Assembly: GCA_026386835.1 (NCBI GenBank) | Contig: JAPLMV010000143.1 | Location: forward strand, 1-8,441 | Length of the DNA: 8,441 bases | Direction of reading: 5' to 3' | Source of the DNA: Planctomycetota bacterium | GTDB lineage: Bacteria > Planctomycetota > Phycisphaerae > Sedimentisphaerales > Anaerobacaceae | In this document: positions 1 through 6,601 of the stretch, piece by piece | Layout: every line of letters starts with the position of its first letter | How positions within the stretch are numbered: the first letter of the stretch is position 1 | The notes under the pieces: generated by a model | Databases searched by the model: none | The model's input: the letters and a program-made list of their open reading frames with translations, nothing else | Told to the model about the DNA's origin: nothing | Program-made: the position numbers and the translations under genes

Positions 1-291
1 CATATTGACGGCGGAGAAGACCTCGTCAACATTAGGCAGTTCGAGGATGTCGGATGTAATTATGTTTGGAATGACCTCTTTGATAAAGCCGCCTCCGCTG
101 CCGAGTTCGGCAATGATTTTGTTTTGGACAGGAGACACGGCTTTTTCGAGCTGTTTGTAAAAGTCGATGTATATTCTTCGAAGAAAAAGTTTGCTCTGTG
201 CAATTTTTGCGTGCAGCATCGTAACAGCGGGGTCGTCGAGATTATTGATGTCCCTTGTTTGCGGGAGTTTAAGCCATTCGAGTATCTTCAT
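1..291 (-). CDS. SAM-dependent methyltransferase, N-terminal 97 residues, 3' end outside the window
   Basis: An open frame runs from the ATG at 289-291 to the left edge without a stop. The visible product begins MKILEWLKLPQTRDINNLDD, followed by a helical stretch and then KIIAELGSGGGFIKEV (58-73), a canonical class I methyltransferase motif I (E-x-G-x-G-x-G), and TSDILELPNVDEVF (79-92) with the acidic residue expected after strand 2. This N-terminal layout (a helix-rich lead of ~55 residues before motif I) recurs in methyltransferases found in surface-polysaccharide loci, which fits the neighbours; that link is family knowledge rather than proof. The gene starts 12 bases after the YfhO-like gene and is probably co-transcribed. 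No strong Shine-Dalgarno is seen (only GGG about eight bases upstream). The methyl acceptor cannot be predicted, and the rest of the protein is not in view. Confidence 0.85.
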   Translation of the reverse strand, partial: MKILEWLKLPQTRDINNLDDPAVTMLHAKIAQSKLFLRRIYIDFYKQLEKAVSPVQNKIIAELGSGGGFIKEVIPNIITSDILELPNVDEVFSAVNM

Positions 292-303
292 AGTTAGCCC
301 AGT

Positions 304-2508
304 TTATTTTTTAAAATCACTTAGTTTAGTCGCTTGCGATGTCGGCACCGAAGGGGGGTGCAGAAAATCAGACAATCCCGGCTGATAGCAGAACCTGACG
401 CGGTGATTTCCTGTTGATAGTCCAACGGATTTAAATGTTCCAAAAAGCAATTCCATATCAGCGGGCTTATCATCCACAAAGACCTTCCAGCCCGGACACC
501 AGTTATCGATGAAAGTAAAGTACCCATTGACGGGGGCATTGATTTCCCAGATTAGCTCATCGCCGTTATAAGACACAAGTTTGCCGGTATTCCTGCAGCG
601 AGCCGCATCGTTTAAGAATGATGCGACAGTAACGTGTTCTATGGATTCGGAGAAGAAAATCTTTGTACCGTCCCTGACGCCGAGCAGTATTCTTCGGGCT
701 TCAAGCTGGTTTTCCGTTTCCCTGAGGAATTTGACATATCGATTGAAATACCAGTTTGGAACAATGCTGGTGCTGAAGTTTGGTCTAAGAGAAATTGTGC
801 TTTCGTAATCAGTGCGGGCATAGCGAAACGAGAGTTCATCTATTTGTGCGACGTCCAGCTTAAAGCGTTCAGGGATGGCGTTACTTTGGTATGACCACAT
901 ATTGGCGCCGACAGGCCTCATCTCAACAATCGCTGCGAGTATCAGGATAACAAGCACTGTTATGAGTGAGGAATTTGATTTAAGCCGAAACCGGCTTGAA
1001 AAAATTATTATTAGAAGAACCGCCAAAAATGCGGCAGCACCGGTTATGAGGAAGGTTGCATCTTTTGAGGATACATTTTTGAAAAACTGCTGCCAGTACG
1101 TATCGTAAATTTTATTTCGATACAGATAGAGCTGAACGGCAATTACAACAGCATAAACTGCAACGGTTGTTACAATCGGCATCCAGGTCTGCGAATTCTT
1201 TTTGGCTTCTGGTTTTTGCGAAATACAATAATCAAAGGATGCATAAGCCAGCGACAGTAGCCATGCGATAATGGGAACAAGAACGATGTTGAGCCGGCCC
1301 CAAACACGAAGGGCGGAGAAGCCTGGCATGTATTTCCACAGAAAAATAAACAAATATGAGTTGCGGCCGTAAGTGATATAAGTGATAACCGCAATCCAGA
1401 TTATTAAAAATAGTTTTATCCATCTGTCATTAAGATTTGCAGGCGCCTGGTCATCTTTTTGTTCGGCACGGGCAGCGGAATTACGCCGCAGCAGGTATAA
1501 AAATATAATCAAAATCGCCGTTATGCTGAAAAAGTACCAGCCCTCGGACTGCGAGGCAGGCGGATATACAAGCGAGCCGACCGTATCCTCGAAATTAAAT
1601 ATGTGCTCGGTTGAATAATCGAAATTCTTTCCTGTGCGGTCGGTTGTCTGGGTCATAAGGTTTTGTAAACCCAGCAAATACGGGCCGCATAATAAAATTG
1701 AAACTACTCCTGCCGCTGCAAGAGTTATCAATGCCTGCCTCCATGGAATCGAGGTAATGCCGAAAAGCCGCATGCGCAGGGGCTTTATAAGAAAAACCAG
1801 CATGTAAGGCACAATGAGAAATGGTACGTAAAAAACATAATACGGATAGCCTGCTGTGCACAGACACGTTACAGAAAAAACCAGAATGGCCGCTGCCGTC
1901 AGAGCTTTCTTACGCGAACCCGGCAGCATGATTTTTGTCAGGGCATAAAGTATCCATGGATACCAGGCGGCTGAATGAACGGCGTTGGGAAACCTCAGTA
2001 TTTCTGCCGTTTTGAAACTGACAGACATAACCAGAACTGCAAAAAGGACAGCTCTGAGATTAGTATTGAGCAGCCGCAGCCACATAAAAAGTCCGAGGGC
2101 AAAAATAGAAATGCCGATGACTGTAAAAACCTGGTAATCGAGCGGGCTGAAGCCGCCGAAAATTTTATACCAGATAAGCAGCAGAAAATTGAGCGGATAA
2201 AAAGTTTGGCTGAACGGGTTTGTAAAAAAAGGAAAACCGGCCGCCTCAGCCGGCGACCAGAGAGGTAAGTGAAAGTTGTCCATGCAGCCCAATAGATAAA
2301 GTTTGTGCTTATAGTAAAAATTAATAAAATCATTGCCTATTGCGGTGTATTTGCCATCTATGGTGAAGACGTGATTAAACAGGTACAGTACAGGCCAGCA
2401 GAAAACAAATGTTGGCAGAAGCAATTTTACCCAGAACCGCCGCCGGCCTGAGAGTGTCGGTATGTTTTCCAGCTTATGTTCGGACTTTTTCTTTTCCCTG
2501 GCCTTCAC
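304..2508 (-). CDS. YfhO-like multi-pass membrane protein, probable GT-C type glycosyltransferase
   Basis: A 734-residue integral membrane protein. After a basic cytoplasmic N-terminus (residues 1-26) there are about 12-14 hydrophobic segments (for example ~28-46, 125-145, 220-243, 257-280, 363-380, 403-424, 442-463, 484-503, 514-530), then a soluble domain (~531-734). The first outside loop has AIGNDFINFYYKH (56-68) with a candidate catalytic Asp60, followed by LPLWSPAEAAGFPFFTNP (81-98) and FYPLN, the pattern seen in YfhO-family and other GT-C proteins. The C-terminal DNWCPGWKVFVDDKP (668-682) and GNHRVRFCYQP (700-710) match the YfhO C-terminal signature. YfhO in Bacillus and Listeria transfers sugars from polyprenyl-phosphate to lipoteichoic acid; a similar extracytoplasmic transfer is inferred here. 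The start is GTG, chosen because GGAGGT sits seven bases upstream, 3 bases after the previous gene's stop. The final membrane helix usual in the family is absent. Confidence 0.85.
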   Translation of the reverse strand: MKAREKKKSEHKLENIPTLSGRRRFWVKLLLPTFVFCWPVLYLFNHVFTIDGKYTAIGNDFINFYYKHKLYLLGCMDNFHLPLWSPAEAAGFPFFTNPFSQTFYPLNFLLLIWYKIFGGFSPLDYQVFTVIGISIFALGLFMWLRLLNTNLRAVLFAVLVMSVSFKTAEILRFPNAVHSAAWYPWILYALTKIMLPGSRKKALTAAAILVFSVTCLCTAGYPYYVFYVPFLIVPYMLVFLIKPLRMRLFGITSIPWRQALITLAAAGVVSILLCGPYLLGLQNLMTQTTDRTGKNFDYSTEHIFNFEDTVGSLVYPPASQSEGWYFFSITAILIIFLYLLRRNSAARAEQKDDQAPANLNDRWIKLFLIIWIAVITYITYGRNSYLFIFLWKYMPGFSALRVWGRLNIVLVPIIAWLLSLAYASFDYCISQKPEAKKNSQTWMPIVTTVAVYAVVIAVQLYLYRNKIYDTYWQQFFKNVSSKDATFLITGAAAFLAVLLIIIFSSRFRLKSNSSLITVLVILILAAIVEMRPVGANMWSYQSNAIPERFKLDVAQIDELSFRYARTDYESTISLRPNFSTSIVPNWYFNRYVKFLRETENQLEARRILLGVRDGTKIFFSESIEHVTVASFLNDAARCRNTGKLVSYNGDELIWEINAPVNGYFTFIDNWCPGWKVFVDDKPADMELLFGTFKSVGLSTGNHRVRFCYQPGLSDFLHPPSVPTSQATKLSDFKK

Positions 2509-2511
2509 AAT

Positions 2512-4071
2512 TTATACCTCCGCCGCAGGACCGGTGTTGAGTTTTTTGTTTTTGCCCTGATGTGCATCTTCAAGCAGGTGTTCGAGTGTCGGACGGGGCT
2601 TTGCTATGACGGCGATCTGGTAAGAAAACAGGCTTTTCGAGAGGAATATTAACAGCCTGTTTACCCGCAATAGAAAACACGCCAGGGGTCTGTCGCCTAT
2701 TGCCAGCGGAAACGGAGCGGGTATGCCGTACTTTTTCACAACGTCATATCCATTTATTTCGAGCGTTCTTTGCAGAGTCGAAAAAGTGAACAGTCGCGTA
2801 TGATCCATATCGAGCACACCTCGCTTGCCGTAGTTGAAACTGTCGAACAGCAGGGCTATTCTCAAAGTGAAAAAGGCAATATTTCCGGTTGTTATAATAA
2901 CATTCGGTATATCGCGAGAAAAACGCTGTCTTAGAATTTGCAATAATCTTTCCGGCGATTTTAAATGTTCAATGATATCCAGCGCCAGAATGTAATCGAC
3001 CTTTCCGAAATCCTCGTTGAATTCATATTTGTCGACATCGGTCTCGACGCATTTCCAGGAGTTCTCGACAGCTTCCGTCCGGATTTGCAGGTCAATCGAC
3101 ACGGTTTTTGCATTTTTCTGGGCTAAACGCTTTGCCATAAAGCCAGGCCCGCAGCCGATATCCAGCACGGTAGAGCCGCCCGCTACCTGGTCGAGTGCAA
3201 ACTGCTGAGAACTCGAATATCCGAATTTTTCCTTATAACGATAATTTGAAGATGGTTCGTAATCAAACTTCGGATGGTAGTAGATGCCCAGCCGCATTAC
3301 CCTCGAAAGTATGCTCGAGCGGATAACTCGCACGGCGTACCTGATTCCCTTGACTCTCGAAATTTCATTGCCGTAAAAAGTTGGAACGGTAATTTCTCTG
3401 ATGCGCTTGTGATTATCCAATAACTGGATAATAATGTCGGTATCGAAGTCAAAATAATCGCTGTTATGTTCGAATGGTATGGCTGCCAGAGCCGCAACGC
3501 TGTAGGCGCGATAGCCGGTATGAAATTCCGAAAGGCGGCAGTTCAGGATACGGTTCTGAATGAAGGTCAGCAGTTGATTGCCCAGCCATTTGTGCAGAGG
3601 CATTCGTCCCTTCAGTGCATCGAGCCGGTGAATCATTCGCGAGCCGAGCACTGCGTCGGCCTGGCCGGTGAGAATCGGTTCGAGCATCTGCCCGAGATAC
3701 TCAGGTGCGTATCGGCCGTTTCCATGCAGCAGCACAACGGCATCAAAACCTTTTTTGGCGGCATAGCAATAACCGATTTTCTGATTGCCGCCATAACCCT
3801 GGCTTTTGGGGTTGTAAAGAATTGTAAGATTCCATTGCGGATGGCGGCGGGAAAAATCATCGGCAACATAGAAAGTTTTGTCCGGCGACTGGTCGTCGAT
3901 AATAAGAATTTCAGTATAAAAACGATTACTTTCCCATATATCTTTTGGAATACGTTCGAGGACAGATTCGATGGATTTTTCATCGTTGTAGCAGGTGATA
4001 AAAATCAGTACCTTTTTTATGGCTCCTCGTGCCGCAGTGGAATTATTAGTATTTGTGCTGGTATCCTGCAT
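2512..4071 (-). CDS. Bifunctional protein: N-terminal family 2 glycosyltransferase fused to C-terminal SAM-dependent methyltransferase
   Basis: A 519-residue protein with the reverse domain order of the gene before it. Residues ~18-262 are a family 2 glycosyltransferase: VLIFITCYNDEKSI (21-34), ILIIDDQSPDKT (55-66), LLHGNGRYAPEYL (114-126), GSRM (143-146) and SEFHTGYRAY (181-190). The position where relatives carry an Asp in the HGDGQYAPE-type motif is Asn118 here. Residues ~275-490 are a class I methyltransferase with a textbook motif I, TVLDIGCGPGFMAKRL (301-316), an acid after strand 2 (SIDLQ, Asp327), VDYILALDIIEHL (358-370) and DMDHTRLFTFSTLQ (421-434). The tail (~495-519) is polar and probably disordered. 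The ATG lies 10 bases after the previous stop, without a clear Shine-Dalgarno sequence; the next Met (126) would remove most of the GT domain, so this start is kept and translational coupling is inferred. The substrate is unknown; a lipid-linked or extracellular glycan fits the context. Confidence 0.92.
   Translation of the reverse strand: MQDTSTNTNNSTAARGAIKKVLIFITCYNDEKSIESVLERIPKDIWESNRFYTEILIIDDQSPDKTFYVADDFSRRHPQWNLTILYNPKSQGYGGNQKIGYCYAAKKGFDAVVLLHGNGRYAPEYLGQMLEPILTGQADAVLGSRMIHRLDALKGRMPLHKWLGNQLLTFIQNRILNCRLSEFHTGYRAYSVAALAAIPFEHNSDYFDFDTDIIIQLLDNHKRIREITVPTFYGNEISRVKGIRYAVRVIRSSILSRVMRLGIYYHPKFDYEPSSNYRYKEKFGYSSSQQFALDQVAGGSTVLDIGCGPGFMAKRLAQKNAKTVSIDLQIRTEAVENSWKCVETDVDKYEFNEDFGKVDYILALDIIEHLKSPERLLQILRQRFSRDIPNVIITTGNIAFFTLRIALLFDSFNYGKRGVLDMDHTRLFTFSTLQRTLEINGYDVVKKYGIPAPFPLAIGDRPLACFLLRVNRLLIFLSKSLFSYQIAVIAKPRPTLEHLLEDAHQGKNKKLNTGPAAEV
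2516..2521 (-). promoter_or_regulatory. Shine-Dalgarno sequence GGAGGT for the YfhO-like gene
   Basis: On the minus strand the sequence reads GGAGGT, seven bases, then GTG. The motif lies inside the last codons (GAG GTA TAA) of the GT2-methyltransferase gene. It is the strongest ribosome binding site in the window and is the reason for accepting the GTG at 2506-2508 as the start codon. Its position inside the upstream gene points to translational coupling. Confidence 0.8.
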
Positions 4072-4081
4072 AAAAGCCGGC

Positions 4082-5530
4082 CTAATGCCCCTTTCCGAGC
4101 CATTTTATTTTTTTAAAGGCCAGCCAGCTCATTTTCAAAAGGAGCCAGCCGTGCCTGAACCGGCTGATACTTGTCGAGCCGTAGGTTCTTGCCCGATAGT
4201 TGACCGGCACCTCGATGACTTTGAGGTTCTGCTTTACCGCGCCAAAAATAAGGTCGAAATCGCCGAACGGGTCGAAGTCGCCGAAGTAGGAGCGGTTTGC
4301 GGAGATAAGCTCGTAGTCCTGTTTGCGAATCATTTTTGTACCGCAAAGGGTGTCCCTGAACCTTTGGCCAAGCAGCCAACTGAACAGCATTCCGAAAAAT
4401 TTATTGGCGATGAGATTAAGAAACCGCATTGCCTGTTTTTCCATCGGGTATACCAGCCGAGAGCCGTTGATGTACTCGCCTTTGCCGTCCCTCAGTGCCC
4501 TGTAAAATTTCGGCAAATCCTCAGGCGGGGTCGTAAGGTCGGCATCCTGAATTACGAGTATATCTCCTTTTGCCGCCGCAAAACCCTTTCTTACCGCATC
4601 GCCTTTGCCGATTCCGCCGCCCTGATGGATTAAACTGATTTTGCGATGTGGATTTTTCTTAATCTGCTGTTCGATTTCCTCTGCGGTCCCGTCGGTGCTG
4701 TTGCCGTCGACAAAGATTATTTCCGTTTCGCGACCCATCGGCGGGATGCGCCTTATCGCATCTTCGATATTGCCCCGTTCGTTTCTGCACGGGACTATTA
4801 CCGAGACGGACAAATCTTCATCGTGCTTTGGAACAGGTGCGGGGCGGGCTATCACCAGGTTGACAAGATTAAAAACACGAAATCCAGGCAATAGCGAAAG
4901 AAAATAATTGCAGAGGATTGTCAGAGGCGGGATGCGCTTCGGCAAAAGCACAAAGGAATCCGAGCGGATTACATCGAAGCCGGCCAGGTTGAGCAGATTT
5001 TCTATATCATGCGGCGGCAGCCAGTTCAGATAGGGATTGGGCCGACGGACTCCCAAAGATGAGCCCAGCCGCATAATCCCTTCCCACAGATAGTTGTAAT
5101 AGGTTACTACTATGCGAGTGCTTTCGGTAGTCAGCGGGCGGATGCGTTCAAATATCTGCTGAATGTCATGCCAGTATCCCAGTGAATTGCAGATGATGAC
5201 GTAATCGAATTTTTCATTGAGATTTAATTCGTTCAGCTCTGCGGTATGGAATTTTAGATGAGGAAATCTTTTTTTCGCAAGCTCAATGCAGGCCGGGTTA
5301 CTGTCAACGCCTACGCCATAGGCCGGCTGAACCGCCACCAGAAGGTCGCCGCACTCGCAGCCGACATGCAGAACTTTGCTGTTTGGGCGGACGACGAATT
5401 TATAAATCTTTTCGAGCCACCTGTAGTAATAGACGTTGCGTTTTCGCCAGCGGAGCAGGGTTTCGTTGTCAATGGCAGCGGCAGAATTAACTTCTGTCGG
5501 GTTTGAGTTATGAATACCTGTACTGGCCAT
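4082..5530 (-). CDS. Bifunctional protein: N-terminal SAM-dependent methyltransferase fused to C-terminal DPM1-like family 2 glycosyltransferase
   Basis: A two-domain protein of 482 residues. Residues ~23-228 form a class I (Rossmann) methyltransferase: motif I is KVLHVGCECGDLL (52-64), an acidic residue ends strand 2 in GVDSNPACIELAKKRFP (Asp76), and FDYVIICNSLGYWHDI (108-123) fits motif IV. Residues ~240-475 form a GT-A glycosyltransferase of the dolichyl-phosphate sugar synthase type: SVSVIVPCRNE (241-251), VDGNSTDGT (274-282), the DxD-type motif QDADLTTPPEDL (328-339), GSR (356-358), DTLCGTKM (393-400), and a C-terminal ISRFRHGWLLLKM amphipathic region. No hydrophobic segment looks like a true membrane helix, so it is probably cytoplasmic or peripheral. 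The GT motifs are intact, and a nucleotide-sugar to polyprenyl-phosphate transfer is the best guess. Methyltransferase motif I is unusual (His55 for the acid, Glu59 for a glycine). The ATG lies 4 bases after mtnA, with GAGG ten bases upstream. Sugar and acceptor are unknown. Confidence 0.92.
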   Translation of the reverse strand: MASTGIHNSNPTEVNSAAAIDNETLLRWRKRNVYYYRWLEKIYKFVVRPNSKVLHVGCECGDLLVAVQPAYGVGVDSNPACIELAKKRFPHLKFHTAELNELNLNEKFDYVIICNSLGYWHDIQQIFERIRPLTTESTRIVVTYYNYLWEGIMRLGSSLGVRRPNPYLNWLPPHDIENLLNLAGFDVIRSDSFVLLPKRIPPLTILCNYFLSLLPGFRVFNLVNLVIARPAPVPKHDEDLSVSVIVPCRNERGNIEDAIRRIPPMGRETEIIFVDGNSTDGTAEEIEQQIKKNPHRKISLIHQGGGIGKGDAVRKGFAAAKGDILVIQDADLTTPPEDLPKFYRALRDGKGEYINGSRLVYPMEKQAMRFLNLIANKFFGMLFSWLLGQRFRDTLCGTKMIRKQDYELISANRSYFGDFDPFGDFDLIFGAVKQNLKVIEVPVNYRARTYGSTSISRFRHGWLLLKMSWLAFKKIKWLGKGH

Positions 5531-5534
5531 AAAC

Positions 5535-6599
5535 TTATTGCCTCAAATGTTCACTGATACTGTCGGTATCGGGGTTCTCAATTACGCCTTTTTCAGTAAT
5601 TATCGCCGTGATAAGAGCGGCCTCGGTTACATCAAAAGCAGGATTGTAAACATCCACGCCTTTTGGTGCAATTATTTTATCGCCGAGACAGGTAACTTCC
5701 TGTGCCGGCCTTTGTTCAATGGGGATTTGGCTGCCGTTTTTTATGCCCAGGTCAAACGTACTTGATGGTGCGGCGATGTGAAATGGGATATTGTGTTTTT
5801 TTGCAAGGACAGCGACAGAGTAGGTGCCGATTTTGTTTGCAGCGTCGCCGTTTGCAGCGATGCGGTCTGCGCCTGTAAAAACGGTGTTGATTTTTCCCTG
5901 CTTCATCAGCCAGCCGGCCATGTTATCGCAAATTATGGTAACATCGATACCGGCCTGTTTAAGCTCCCAGGCGGTCAGGCGGGAACCCTGTAAAAGGGGA
6001 CGTGTTTCATCGGCATAGACTCTGAATTTTTTCCCCTTTTCATGCGCCTCAAACATTATAGACAGCGCCGTCCCGCGGCCGGCGGTCGCCAGGGCGCCTG
6101 CATTGCAGTGAGTCAGTATGCTGTCGCCCTGTTTGATAAACTTCTGACCGTTCTCGCCTATCCGCAGGCACATAGCCGCATCTTCCTGAAAGATTGAATT
6201 TGCCTCGTTTAGCACAATATCTTTGAGTGTTTGTAAATCTGTTGCGGGTTTATCGGCAGCGAATCGCTCCACTTTTTTTACGACTCTGTCCATCGCCCAC
6301 ACTAAATTCACGGCAGTTGGACGCGATGAAGCGAGACGCTCACGGGCCTTATTAAGTGCCGCAAAAGCCATTTTCAAATCGCTGCTGTTATTTAATTTTT
6401 GAATACTTAAGACAAGGCCGTATGCACCCGCTACGCCGATAGCAGGAGCACCTCGTACAGCAAGGGACTTTATCGCATCAAAAAGCTGCTCAATATTTCG
6501 ACATTTGAGCATAACCACATCAGACGGCAGACGCCGCTGGTCTATCAGCTCAAGAAAGCCATCGGTATCGCCGACCCACTTAAGTGCGCTTGTAATCAT
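5535..6599 (-). CDS. mtnA: S-methyl-5-thioribose-1-phosphate isomerase
   Basis: MtnA converts 5-methylthioribose-1-phosphate (aldose) to 5-methylthioribulose-1-phosphate in methionine salvage, in the cytoplasm. At 354 residues it is the normal length for the family. Visible motifs are RGAPAIG (49-55, substrate-phosphate region), THCNAGALATAG (163-174) with the catalytic Cys165, ADETRPLLQGSRLTAWEL (196-213), GADRIAANGDAANKIGTY (243-260) with the catalytic Asp244, and YNPAFDVT (318-325). The Cys and Asp pair separates true MtnA from the related eIF2B-like regulatory subunits, which lack it. The ATG start is supported by homology to the family N-terminus and by a GGGGG run six bases upstream, which sits inside the last codons of uvrA and suggests translational coupling. 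No other methionine-salvage gene is in the window, so its partners must lie elsewhere; the enzyme also acts in the related DHAP shunt. Confidence 0.96.
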   Translation of the reverse strand: MITSALKWVGDTDGFLELIDQRRLPSDVVMLKCRNIEQLFDAIKSLAVRGAPAIGVAGAYGLVLSIQKLNNSSDLKMAFAALNKARERLASSRPTAVNLVWAMDRVVKKVERFAADKPATDLQTLKDIVLNEANSIFQEDAAMCLRIGENGQKFIKQGDSILTHCNAGALATAGRGTALSIMFEAHEKGKKFRVYADETRPLLQGSRLTAWELKQAGIDVTIICDNMAGWLMKQGKINTVFTGADRIAANGDAANKIGTYSVAVLAKKHNIPFHIAAPSSTFDLGIKNGSQIPIEQRPAQEVTCLGDKIIAPKGVDVYNPAFDVTEAALITAIITEKGVIENPDTDSISEHLRQ

Positions 6600-6601
6600 A
6601 A

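Noticed and set aside
353..358. Six-G run near the 3' end of the YfhO-like gene as a phase-variation or frameshift site
   Set aside because: The run is short, and reading either alternative frame gives a short tail with no membrane helix or known domain, so there is no sign of a meaningful switch.
2237..2253. Inverted repeat CCGGC...GCCGG as a possible hairpin or terminator
   Set aside because: The stem is only five pairs, it lies inside the YfhO-like coding sequence over Ala/Gly codons, and no T-run follows.
3466..4116. 216-codon plus-strand open frame opposite the GT2-methyltransferase gene
   Set aside because: It lies antisense to a gene with clear GT2 motifs, its translation shows no recognisable domain, and it runs into the next gene's antisense region. 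It is a shadow frame.
4241..4282. Repeated GDFD in the MT-GT2 fusion (residues 417-420 and 423-426)
   Set aside because: The phrase GDFDPFGDFDL looks like the normal conserved motif of this DPM1-like GT2 subfamily rather than a local duplication.
3995..4633. 212-codon plus-strand open frame across the junction of the two fusion genes
   Set aside because: It is antisense to well-supported coding sequence on both sides and shows no family motif, so it is a shadow of biased codon use.
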